From: a virus | Reading direction: 5' to 3' (one strand) | Length of the DNA: 40,964 bases | IMG/VR virus record: IMGVR_UViG_3300009537_003934 | Span: 1 to 40,964 of that record | Shown here: one piece after another, positions 1 to 6,221 of the stretch | How the letters are laid out: the number at the start of each line of letters is the position of its first letter | Numbering within the stretch: the first letter of the stretch is position 1 | Translations under genes and position numbers: made by a program | The notes under the pieces: generated by a model | What the model was told of the DNA's origin: nothing | Databases searched by the model: none | The model's input: the letters and a program-made list of their open reading frames with translations, nothing else

Positions 1-1
1 A

Positions 2-499
2 ATATACAATAAAAGCACCAAAAAGCTAATTATAGAAGTTAAAAACATTAAAACTGATTTAAAAGGAACTAATTTAAATTATGCTGATTTAAAAGAAACT
101 GATTTAATAAAAGCTAATTTAATAAAAGCTGATTTAACAGAAGCTGATTTAAGATATGCCGATTTAAGGTATGCTGATTTAAGATTAGCTGATTTGAGAT
201 TAGCTGATTTGAGATATACCGATTTAAGATTAGCTGATTTAAGATATGCTGATTTAATAAAAGCTGATTTAAGAAAAGCTGATTTAAGATTAGCTGATTT
301 AAGATATGCCGATTTAAGTAATACTGATTTAAGCAATGCTACTTTGACAGATGCTAATTTAAATAATACTGATTTAACAAATGTGACAATTTCAGATAAA
401 ACAAAAATAGATAAAAAATATTTAAAGAAATTTCACTATAGCATATCATACAAAGAACTTCAGTTGATAAAAGCTCATAGAAAAATAAATAAAAGATGA
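2..499 (+). CDS. pentapeptide-repeat protein, 5' end outside window
   Basis: The frame is open from the left edge, so the gene starts upstream of the window; a TTG at 194 is only an internal codon. About 25 consecutive five-residue units of the form A(D/N)LXX (ADLRY, ADLRL, ADLIK) run from about position 55 to 385, followed by a short basic non-repeat tail ending in RKINKR. Pentapeptide-repeat proteins fold as a right-handed quadrilateral beta helix. Some (Qnr, MfpA) mimic DNA and bind gyrase, but many have no known role, and nothing here points to a partner. The near-identical DNA repeats also create a long meaningless open frame on the opposite strand. Confidence 0.8.
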   Translation: MYNKSTKKLIIEVKNIKTDLKGTNLNYADLKETDLIKANLIKADLTEADLRYADLRYADLRLADLRLADLRYTDLRLADLRYADLIKADLRKADLRLADLRYADLSNTDLSNATLTDANLNNTDLTNVTISDKTKIDKKYLKKFHYSISYKELQLIKAHRKINKR

Positions 500-609
500 A
501 TACTCATCTATTCGAAATTTTATCTATTATGTATATTGTTCATTCCATAGTAGATACTGTGAAATTTATCTTTAATTTTTTGAAACAGATATTTTAAAAA
601 AAAATAATT

Positions 610-639
610 TTGACTTTATCTATAAAAATATATTAGAAT
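610..639 (+). promoter_or_regulatory. candidate sigma-70-type promoter for parB
   Basis: TTGACT (610-615) and TAGAAT (634-639) are separated by 18 bp in the AT-rich gap after the pentapeptide gene, about 40 bp before the TTG start of the ParB gene. The rest of 500-679 is AT-rich with no other recognisable element. Confidence 0.4.
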
Positions 640-679
640 ATAAACATATTATGATATATCATAAAAGAAAGGATATGCT

Positions 680-1543
680 TTGAAAGAAAATAATATTATT
701 CATTATATAGACCCTAACAAAATTATAATAAAAAATGATTTGAAAAAATTAAATCCAAGGTTTCTATTTAATGAAGGTATGGAAGATTTTATAGAATCAA
801 TATATTCAAAAGGAGTTGTTAATCCCGTAAAGACATATCTTGACAAAGATAAAAATCATATATTAGTCCATGGTTATAGAAGAATGATGGCTGTACTTTC
901 TATAAACCAGAATCATAATGGTAAGAAGAAAATAAAAAAGATACCGACAATAATAACAGAAAAGAACATAACAAAAGAAAAAATACTTGTAGAACATTTT
1001 ATAAGTAATGACAATTCTCCACTTAAACCAATAGAAGAAGCAAAAGGTTTTAAACAATTTATAGATTGGGGATGGACTAAAAAACGTATAAGTCAGGAAA
1101 TAGGCAAATCAACAGATTATGTACATAACAGATTAACATTGTTTGAAGGTGGAAGAACATTACAAAAAGCAGTAGAAAATAAAAAAATATCTACATCTCT
1201 TGCCGCAGATATAGTAAAAGCATCAAGAGGAAATAAAACAAAACAAGAAACACTTACAAAAACAGCAAGCTCCAGCAAAAAAGGAAAGAAAATCGTTAAA
1301 ATAGCAATAAGCAGAAAAAAAGAAATATTAACAGAATATGTAAAACTTGCTATGGAATCAGAAATAAAATTATTAAACAAGCATATTAAAAAGAAAAGTA
1401 GCAAAATATACATTTCTTATTTATTAGGAAAATATCAAGCTATAAAACAAATATATGAAAATTCTATTAATAATAAAGAAACTGTGACAGAAAAAAACAT
1501 TAATGAAAATTTGACAAAACTTATTACAGAAAGGAGGAATTAA
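680..1543 (+). CDS. parB: ParB/Spo0J-like partition protein
   Basis: A 287-residue protein with the ParB/sulfiredoxin-like N-terminal fold: a segment predicting a constraint on an identifier (RFLFNEGMEDFIESI), then VHGYRRMMAV, which corresponds to the ParB box II arginine motif (G-x-RR). A helix-turn-helix follows at about residues 115-155 (PIEEAKGFKQF, then TKKRISQEIGKS), and the tail is strongly basic. Family members bind parS centromeres and, as CTP switches, spread along DNA for segregation, usually with a ParA ATPase. No ParA is visible in the window, so this could instead be a ParB-like regulator. The TTG start is chosen because an AGAAAGGA ribosome site lies 7 bases upstream. It is followed after 2 bp by a small gene, suggesting one transcript. 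Confidence 0.75.
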   Translation: MKENNIIHYIDPNKIIIKNDLKKLNPRFLFNEGMEDFIESIYSKGVVNPVKTYLDKDKNHILVHGYRRMMAVLSINQNHNGKKKIKKIPTIITEKNITKEKILVEHFISNDNSPLKPIEEAKGFKQFIDWGWTKKRISQEIGKSTDYVHNRLTLFEGGRTLQKAVENKKISTSLAADIVKASRGNKTKQETLTKTASSSKKGKKIVKIAISRKKEILTEYVKLAMESEIKLLNKHIKKKSSKIYISYLLGKYQAIKQIYENSINNKETVTEKNINENLTKLITERRN

Positions 1544-1545
1544 AT

Positions 1546-1728
1546 ATGCACAGACTATTAGTTGATATAGAAAAAGATATTTTCTTGAAAATAATAGAAA
1601 AAAGCAATAGCGGCTATAATGAAAATGGAAAAAGAATTGCTTATAAGGCAATTATCAATAATGCATTAAGAGAATGTCTATTAAATGAAAAAGAAAGCAA
1701 AAGAAAAAAATTAGCAATTAGCAAATAA
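1546..1728 (+). CDS. small protein, possible ribbon-helix-helix
   Basis: A 60-residue protein with an excellent ribosome site (AAGGAGG 8 bases before the ATG), immediately downstream of parB. The order is a short strand-like start (MHRLLVDI), a helix, a glycine-containing turn (SGYNENGKR), a second helix (AYKAIINNALRECLL) and a basic tail. This resembles the ribbon-helix-helix DNA-binding fold used by plasmid copy-number and partition regulators, but no signature residue proves it. A plausible role is autoregulation of the partition operon; that is inference from position. Confidence 0.6.
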   Translation: MHRLLVDIEKDIFLKIIEKSNSGYNENGKRIAYKAIINNALRECLLNEKESKRKKLAISK

Positions 1729-1745
1729 GATCAGTTTTCAAACTA

Positions 1746-1932
1746 ATCCTGCTGGAATATAGCTTAAACCTTTATATTTCAGCAGGATACAATTATTAAA
1801 TGGTAAAGATTCTTTTATGAGGCTTGAAATTGCGTTTTAAGCCTTGTAAAATACTCAACCTATACTTAACCATACCTTAACTAAAAAAAGTTCAATATAC
1901 GGCAATCTAAGCCTATTTAAAGGCATTTTAGA
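1746..1932. repeat. cluster of three hairpins after the partition genes
   Basis: Three inverted repeats lie in a row. (1) 1746-1761 pairs with 1773-1788: a 16-bp stem with one G-T pair and an 11-nt loop, core ATCCTGCTG/CAGCAGGAT. (2) 1820-1829 pairs with 1835-1844: AGGCTT...AAGCCT, 10 bp with one G-T pair and a 5-nt loop. (3) 1906-1914 pairs with 1921-1932, core TCTAA-GCCT/AGGC-TTAGA with a 3-nt bulge. No hairpin is followed by a T-run, so a plain terminator is unlikely. The place is right for a centromere (parS) or incompatibility region. Between hairpins 2 and 3 and again at 1968-1979 are CCTATA(C/G)TTAA motifs. Confidence 0.45.
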
Positions 1933-1933
1933 A

Positions 1934-1962
1934 TTGACTCACTAATACAATTTTCACTTAAT
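1934..1962 (+). promoter_or_regulatory. weak candidate promoter
   Basis: TTGACT (1934-1939), a 17-bp spacer and CTTAAT (1957-1962, four of six consensus bases) lie 36 bp ahead of the small gene at 1999. The -10 match is weak. Confidence 0.25.
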
Positions 1963-1998
1963 GCAAACCTATAGTTAAAATCAAAGGTCAAAAATTAG

Positions 1999-2226
1999 AT
2001 GATTCCCTACGAAATTGAATCTACAAAAACATCAAAAAAATTTCTTTGCTGTAAAGAGCAGGAATCTAATTTTAAACTAAGCGAAAAAATAGAAGAAGAT
2101 GGAATGATTAATCTTTACGATGTGATTAAAGAAACAAAAAGCGGAAACCTGAAAATAAAAATTTGCCGATGGTGTAAAAAAGAAATTCTTAGAGTGAGTG
2201 AAATTTCTAAAGAAGATTTAAGCTAA
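1999..2226 (+). CDS. small Cys-containing hypothetical protein
   Basis: A 75-residue protein of unrecognised family. It has a CC pair near residue 17 (FLCCKEQ) and a CRWC motif near residue 58 followed by KKEI. These could together bind one zinc as a small treble-clef or ribbon. The charged central part (SEKIEEDGMINLYDV) looks structured. The ribosome site is weak (AAAGGT about 11 bases upstream of the ATG). It lies alone between the hairpin cluster and the origin, consistent with a plasmid maintenance or regulatory protein, but no function can be assigned. Confidence 0.45.
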   Translation: MIPYEIESTKTSKKFLCCKEQESNFKLSEKIEEDGMINLYDVIKETKSGNLKIKICRWCKKEILRVSEISKEDLS

Positions 2227-2452
2227 AAGCAATTGAAATCTTCAAAAAAAATAAACCAAAAAGATGATATTTGAAAAAGAAGATTTGTTTTTGATTTTTT
2301 TTAAAAAAGCCAGCACGAAGTGCTTCTAAAATCTCTAAAGATTCAAATCTTAAGATTTGGAGATTTAGCTTTCAATATTTTAAAACCTTTTAGACGATTT
2401 TGTGGCATTTTAATTCTTTAAAAAACAATAGATTATAGAGATTGATCTTCTC
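2227..2452. other. AT-rich, gene-free flank of the replication origin
   Basis: No convincing gene. It contains a perfect 5-bp hairpin with a GAA loop (2312-2324, AGCAC/GTGCT). It also contains a larger imperfect palindrome in which 2326-2335 pairs with 2360-2368 around the palindrome AAATCTTAAGATTT. The stretch 2370-2450 is almost pure A+T with runs such as TTTTAAAACC, as expected of a duplex-unwinding element beside iterons. No clear DnaA box was found. Confidence 0.4.
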
Positions 2453-2557
2453 AAAGGTATAAAAAAAGTAGTGAAAGGTATAAAAAAAGTAGTGAAAGGT
2501 ATAAAAAAAGTAGTGAAAAAGACGTAAATCTTCTGCAAAGGTATAAAAAAAGTAGTG
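2453..2557 (+). repeat. iterons of a theta-replication origin (4 x 21 bp)
   Basis: Four exact 21-bp copies (beginning AAAGGTATA, ending AGTAGTG, with a run of seven A in the middle) lie at 2453-2473, 2474-2494, 2495-2515 and 2537-2557. The first three abut. The fourth starts exactly 42 bp after the third, so all four are on the same helical face (21 bp is two turns). ATCTTCT precedes both copy 1 and copy 4. Such phased repeats upstream of a Rep_3 gene are the classic initiator-binding array of iteron plasmids, which controls both initiation and copy number. Confidence 0.85.
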
Positions 2558-2743
2558 AAAAAAGATGGTTGGTTTTATTTTTTATAATCCATTGAAACAA
2601 AACAAGTTAGATATGAAAACTGAATTTATAGATTTATATAAACTTCAAAAAAAAAATACTAAAATTTTAGCAATAATGTTCTTTTTTTCTATATATAACG
2701 ATATAATAATTCTTGGTCAAAATCTATATTTTTTCACAAAAAT

Positions 2744-2772
2744 TTGACATTACTTTACGATTTTGATAGAAT
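2744..2772 (+). promoter_or_regulatory. strong extended -10 promoter for ncRNA 1
   Basis: TTGACA (2744-2749), a 17-bp spacer and TAGAAT (2767-2772), with TGA just before the -10 making an extended -10 element. A start near 2779 is expected, four bases before the first arm of the structured RNA. Confidence 0.7.
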
Positions 2773-2778
2773 GTAAAT

Positions 2779-2896
2779 GCAATGACAATAGTATTGAAAA
2801 ATAATTTCACATTCTATAAGATTCTGTCGGGGTAAAATCGAAATGGCGAAACCTGTTTTCGTCTACTATTGTCAGCCTCGGCAGGATCTTTTTTTT
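2779..2896 (+). ncRNA. structured RNA 1, A-B-A'-B' pseudoknot ahead of rep
   Basis: Predicted transcript of about 118 nt from the promoter above. Arm A (2783-2793, TGACAATAGTA) pairs perfectly with A' (2864-2874). Arm B (2820-2832, GATTCTGTCGGGG) pairs with B' (2876-2888) over 13 bp with three G-U pairs. B' starts one base after A' ends, so the two stems interlock as an H-type pseudoknot and could stack. Between B and A' a hairpin (CGAAA, 2839-2843, with TTTCG, 2857-2861) is capped by a GG/CC pair. Eight T follow B'. It could be a free small RNA controlling copy number or a leader of rep. I do not recognise it as a known RNA family. Confidence 0.6.
2820..2896 (+). terminator. terminator-like stem with T8 at end of ncRNA 1
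   Basis: The B/B' stem (2820-2832 with 2876-2888) is followed directly by eight T (2889-2896), as in an intrinsic terminator. The long loop, which contains arm A', is unusual. If it terminates, rep must be read from its own promoter downstream or by readthrough. Confidence 0.5.
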
Positions 2897-2919
2897 AAAT
2901 GAAATATTTCACAAAATGT

Positions 2920-2946
2920 TTGACATGCAATTAGATTCTTTATCTT
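2920..2946 (+). promoter_or_regulatory. candidate rep promoter
   Basis: A perfect TTGACA (2920-2925) lies just after the T-run of ncRNA 1. The best -10 is TATCTT (2941-2946) at a short 15-bp spacing, 22 bp before the rep start. The -35 is convincing and the -10 is not. Confidence 0.35.
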
Positions 2947-2968
2947 CACTTTTGCAAAAAGATCTAAA

Positions 2969-3916
2969 ATGGGCGATTTGATAAGAAAGCATAATAAACT
3001 TATAGAAGCGAAAAATAATAATCTTACTATCTATCAACAGAGAATAATGTTAAAACTGCTCACTCTTATTAATAAGAATGATACTGAATTTAAAGAGCAT
3101 AAAATAAATATTTCAGAATTTAGTAAACAATTTGATTTTAATGTAAATTACGAAAGGCTTGAAATAGCTGTAGATAATTTAATGAGGAAAGTCTTTCATA
3201 TTGACTGTGAAGACGGAGGATGGAAGAAGTTTAATTATTTTGAAAAAGCAGAATGTTTAAGAAAAGATGGTATTCTTCTTTTAAAAATAAGCAATCACAT
3301 GAAACCGTATTTCTTGCAGTTGCAAAAAGAATATACCAATTATAGATTAGGGAAACTTGGCACATTAAAGAACAAATATTGTTTTGGAATTTATGAATTG
3401 GTAAAGCAATACCTGAAAACCAAGCATCGTAAAAGAAGTGTTAGTTTAAAATATTTATTAGAGTTTCTTGAGATTGACGATAAACCTGCATATAAGAATT
3501 TTAAATTATTAAATCAGAAGATACTTTCTCCTGTTAATAAAGAAATTAATGAAATGACAGATATAACTTATGAATATAGAGGGATTAGAAAATCAAAATT
3601 TATTACTGATATTGAATTTTATGATATAAAAGAAAAATCAAAAATAATAGAAAATATTGATAATGGAGATAATTGCAGTATTGAAAAAAAAGAAGTTTTT
3701 ATAAAAAATTTATTAAAAAAAATTGCAAGAGATGAAGAAAAGAATAATCGAAAAATAAATCATAATTATAAGCATAGAAAAAACATAATAAAGAAAGCTC
3801 TTAAAGATAATTATGAAGAAGTAATTAATAATTATTACGAAATGCAAGATGAAAAAGAAATTAATCATGTGGATTACTATTTTAAGAATATCATTCCTTT
3901 GTGCAAAGAAAAATGA
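2969..3916 (+). CDS. rep: Rep_3-family plasmid replication initiator
   Basis: A 315-residue protein with the layout of iteron-binding initiators (RepE, RepA, Pi; Rep_3 family): two winged-helix domains, about residues 1-120 and 125-225. Typical features are the opening (IRKHNKLIEAKNNNLTIYQQRIMLKLL), the ISEFSKQFDF turn, the YTNYRLGKLGTLKNKYCFGIYELVKQY junction and the second domain SLKYLLEFLEIDD with a helix that would read DNA (NKEINEMTDITYEYRG). The C-terminal third is basic and lower in complexity. Monomers are expected to bind the iterons at 2453-2557 and open the AT-rich flank, and dimers to repress. Its stop overlaps the next gene (ATGA). An initiator of this type beside phage replication genes is the main evidence for a plasmid-like lifestyle. 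Confidence 0.85.
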   Translation: MGDLIRKHNKLIEAKNNNLTIYQQRIMLKLLTLINKNDTEFKEHKINISEFSKQFDFNVNYERLEIAVDNLMRKVFHIDCEDGGWKKFNYFEKAECLRKDGILLLKISNHMKPYFLQLQKEYTNYRLGKLGTLKNKYCFGIYELVKQYLKTKHRKRSVSLKYLLEFLEIDDKPAYKNFKLLNQKILSPVNKEINEMTDITYEYRGIRKSKFITDIEFYDIKEKSKIIENIDNGDNCSIEKKEVFIKNLLKKIARDEEKNNRKINHNYKHRKNIIKKALKDNYEEVINNYYEMQDEKEINHVDYYFKNIIPLCKEK

Positions 3917-4383
3917 GATTATCAGAACTTGAAAAATTATCAGCTCAAAGACTTAAAGAAATAAAAACAAAAATTGATTTTCTTCTGCTATCGCAAAACA
4001 TAAGATATGCGGAAGATGATTCTGATTTATTAATATTTTATAATTCAATTACTACAGAAATTTATAAAAGAATAAAAAGGGTACAGTTAGATCTTCATGT
4101 AAAAAGAAAAAGACATAAACATTCTTATAAGAAAATTATTGAAGTAAAAGGATATCTTGAAGATTACTTAAAAGAGATAATAGATGAAGATGTGACTAAA
4201 ATTATGTTAAAGAAATGGTATATTATCTATTCAAAAATAGTTTGTGACTATATCTTCTTTATAGAAAAGAATAAACCTTTAACTGTGGACAATGTCTTAA
4301 GATATTATAATATCTTTCCAGAGCTTTTAGACAAAGAATATCCCGAATATATCAACAATGGTCTGGTAAAATTGATTTTGTAA
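3913..4383 (+). CDS. hypothetical protein co-transcribed with rep
   Basis: A mostly helical protein of about 156 residues with no recognised motif. It starts with a charged helix (RLSELEKLSAQRLKEIKTKI) and has a basic middle (HVKRKRHKHSYKKI). The ATG at 3913 overlaps the rep stop as ATGA and is preferred over a GTG at 3901; translational coupling is likely. A role in replication control or as an initiator accessory factor is only a guess from position. Confidence 0.6.
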   Translation: MRLSELEKLSAQRLKEIKTKIDFLLLSQNIRYAEDDSDLLIFYNSITTEIYKRIKRVQLDLHVKRKRHKHSYKKIIEVKGYLEDYLKEIIDEDVTKIMLKKWYIIYSKIVCDYIFFIEKNKPLTVDNVLRYYNIFPELLDKEYPEYINNGLVKLIL

Positions 4384-4385
4384 AT

Positions 4386-4520
4386 TAAATTTATGAGAAA
4401 GGATGTCAAATTTCCTATCGAATTTTTTAGAAATTAACGCAGGAAATTTTGCAAACAACCTGCTTGCAAAATAAATTTATGAGAAAGGGTGTCAAATTTC
4501 CTATCGATTTTTTTTAGAAA
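4386..4520. repeat. two 48-bp direct repeats with internal inverted repeats
   Basis: A 48-49-bp unit (beginning TAAATTTATGAGAAAGG, ending TTTTTTAGAAA) occurs at 4386-4433 and 4472-4520, spaced 86 bp, differing at about three positions. Each unit contains TGTCAAATTTCCTATCGA and is followed by AGGAAA, giving TTTCCT...AGGAAA inverted repeats. Between the units is a 9-bp inverted repeat (4446-4454 with 4464-4472, ATTTTGCAA/TTGCAAAAT). The array fills most of the gap before the helicase operon, so it is most likely an operator or a secondary replication site. No good rightward promoter was seen in it. Confidence 0.6.
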
Positions 4521-4573
4521 AGTTTAGGAAATTATTTCAAAATCCTGTTGAGAATCTATATTAAAAAACATGT

Positions 4574-6013
4574 ATGGAAAAAATTAGTCAATCTCTTCAA
4601 GAAAATCTATTAGTTCTTTTTTGTTATTCAAAAAAAGATATTCCAATCCTAATTAATTCATTTGACCCTAAATTATTTGAATCTTCTATATATAGAGAAA
4701 TTGCTGGTATAGCAATTACTTTTTTCCATCAATTTAATGAACCAATCGGCAGTCATCTTAAAGATGAACTGAAGCATAAAATAAATCCAAAGAAAAAAAC
4801 AATTAAAAATATAGAAATCGCCAAATTATATAAAATGGTATTATCAGAAATTAATGAATTAAAAGAAGGTGTGAATTCTGAATATATAATGAGTCAACTG
4901 ACAGAATATATAGAATTACAAGATATGAAAAATGATATTCTGAGAGTTCATAAGTATCTGTCAAAAGATGAAGTTAGTAAAGAAGATATAGAAAAATCAA
5001 AATTAATACTATATACTAATAAAAGCAAGCATCTTCAAAAATTTGATGAGGGTGTATCTTTTGGTGCGAATAGTGATATTATGAGTAGTTTAAATCTTGA
5101 AGAGGATTTATTATGTACAGGGATAAAAGAATTAGATAATGCTGGTGCTTGTCCGTCAAGAAAATCTCTTACTCTTTTTTCATCTTTGCCAGGTAAAGGC
5201 AAATCCTGGTTTATGATAATGGTCGGAAAGTATAATGCTTTTCATAGAAAAAAGGTTTTGCATATTTCGTTAGAAATGTATTGGAAAGAGGTTGTAAGGA
5301 GATATCTTCAATGTTATTTTGGAATTAGTGAATCTGATGAAATGCTTGAAATTCCAAGATTCAATTTGGATAATTTTGGTAAGTTCCATGACTTCAAAAT
5401 GGAAAAATTCAAGCCTAATTTATGGTTTGAACAAAAAGATATCGGCAAAACATTAAAAAGGAAATTGAATAAAATAAAAGGCGTACCCAAATTAATTATT
5501 AAGGATTTTCCAAGTGGATCTCTTACTGTTAAAATGTTGCAGGTCTATCTTGACAGCTTAATAAATTATTCAAATTTTCATCCTGATCTTTTGATAATAG
5601 ATTATGCAGATTTGATGAAAGTAGACGCAAAAAACAAAAGAATAGATTTAGGTAATCTTTTAATTGAATTAAGAGGGCTTGCGAGTACATATAATTGTGC
5701 CCTTCTTACAGGTGCACAATTTAACAGAGGTGCAAAACTTGAAAAAAGGCATTGGTATGACGAAAGATTTTTTCAAGAGGATTTTAGTAAAGCAAATACT
5801 GCTGACAAAATAATCAGTTTTAATCAAACGGATAGTGAGTTTGAAAAAAAACTTGCAAGATTGTTAGTAGTAAAAAATAGAGGAAGAAGAGGCGGACAGA
5901 AAGTCATAATCACACAGTCTTATGACACAGGACAATTTGCGGTAGAAACATTACGGCTTGCAAAATCAAAAATAATTGCAGGTAAGTATTGGAATGCCGT
6001 AGAATCAGAATGA
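4574..6013 (+). CDS. dnaB: DnaB-like replicative helicase
   Basis: A 479-residue RecA-fold hexameric helicase. The first about 170 residues form a helical N-terminal part less conserved than in DnaB. The ATPase core has Walker A SSLPGKGKSW (about residue 211), an H1a-like ISLEM (about 235), Walker B LLIIDYADLM (about 340), the H3 region GAQFNRGA (about 378) and an arginine-finger region KNRGRRGG (about 440). It unwinds the parental duplex at the fork 5' to 3' and should work with the primase at 7927. The ribosome site is weak, so the start is approximate. It heads a run of closely spaced replication genes. Sequence features are closer to phage than to chromosomal DnaB. Confidence 0.85.
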   Translation: MEKISQSLQENLLVLFCYSKKDIPILINSFDPKLFESSIYREIAGIAITFFHQFNEPIGSHLKDELKHKINPKKKTIKNIEIAKLYKMVLSEINELKEGVNSEYIMSQLTEYIELQDMKNDILRVHKYLSKDEVSKEDIEKSKLILYTNKSKHLQKFDEGVSFGANSDIMSSLNLEEDLLCTGIKELDNAGACPSRKSLTLFSSLPGKGKSWFMIMVGKYNAFHRKKVLHISLEMYWKEVVRRYLQCYFGISESDEMLEIPRFNLDNFGKFHDFKMEKFKPNLWFEQKDIGKTLKRKLNKIKGVPKLIIKDFPSGSLTVKMLQVYLDSLINYSNFHPDLLIIDYADLMKVDAKNKRIDLGNLLIELRGLASTYNCALLTGAQFNRGAKLEKRHWYDERFFQEDFSKANTADKIISFNQTDSEFEKKLARLLVVKNRGRRGGQKVIITQSYDTGQFAVETLRLAKSKIIAGKYWNAVESE

Positions 6014-6020
6014 GGTAAAA

Positions 6021-6221
6021 ATGGAATCAGATAAAAAAATTGAAGATTACAAACAGTTATTAGAAGATTGTTGTGAAGAAGACAGTGAAATTAGAAAAAT
6101 TGCAAGGGAAGTATTAACTGAAAAAGAAGTTTATGGGAATCATTTTGGCTTTCCGCCTTTAGCAGATGTTATAGAATTATTAGTGGGCAAAATAAAGAAA
6201 TTTGAGGATAAAAAAAATTGA
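6021..6221 (+). CDS. small acidic hypothetical protein
   Basis: 66 residues, mostly helical and acidic (KQLLEDCCEEDSEIRKIAREV), with a conserved-looking FGFPPLADVIELLVGKI segment. The AGGTAAAAATG start signal is reasonable. It lies 7 bp after the helicase stop and its stop overlaps the TTG of the next helicase (TTGA), so the three are likely co-translated. No family recognised. Confidence 0.6.
   Translation: MESDKKIEDYKQLLEDCCEEDSEIRKIAREVLTEKEVYGNHFGFPPLADVIELLVGKIKKFEDKKN

Noticed and set aside
79-336. 85-codon open frame on the minus strand with LKSA repeats
   Set aside because: It is the exact antisense of the pentapeptide repeats; the repeat periodicity keeps it open.
2300-2324. Minus-strand intrinsic terminator (AGCAC/GTGCT hairpin then T6)
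   Set aside because: The stem is only 5 bp, is separated from the T-run by three bases, and no minus-strand gene feeds it.
2453-2557. CRISPR-like short repeats
   Set aside because: Units abut with no variable spacers; position before a Rep_3 gene fits iterons.
2565-2747. 60-codon plus-strand frame next to the iterons
   Set aside because: No ribosome site, low-complexity Phe/Ile/Lys composition, and it runs into the ncRNA 1 promoter.
2779-2896. ncRNA 1 as tmRNA, 6S RNA or a common riboswitch
   Set aside because: No tRNA-like end, no tag frame, too short for 6S, and none of the fluoride, c-di-GMP or preQ1 consensus patterns I could recall fits.
4472-4500. Leftward promoter in the 48-bp repeats (TTGACA on the minus strand)
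   Set aside because: The -10 match is poor at all allowed spacings and no leftward gene follows.
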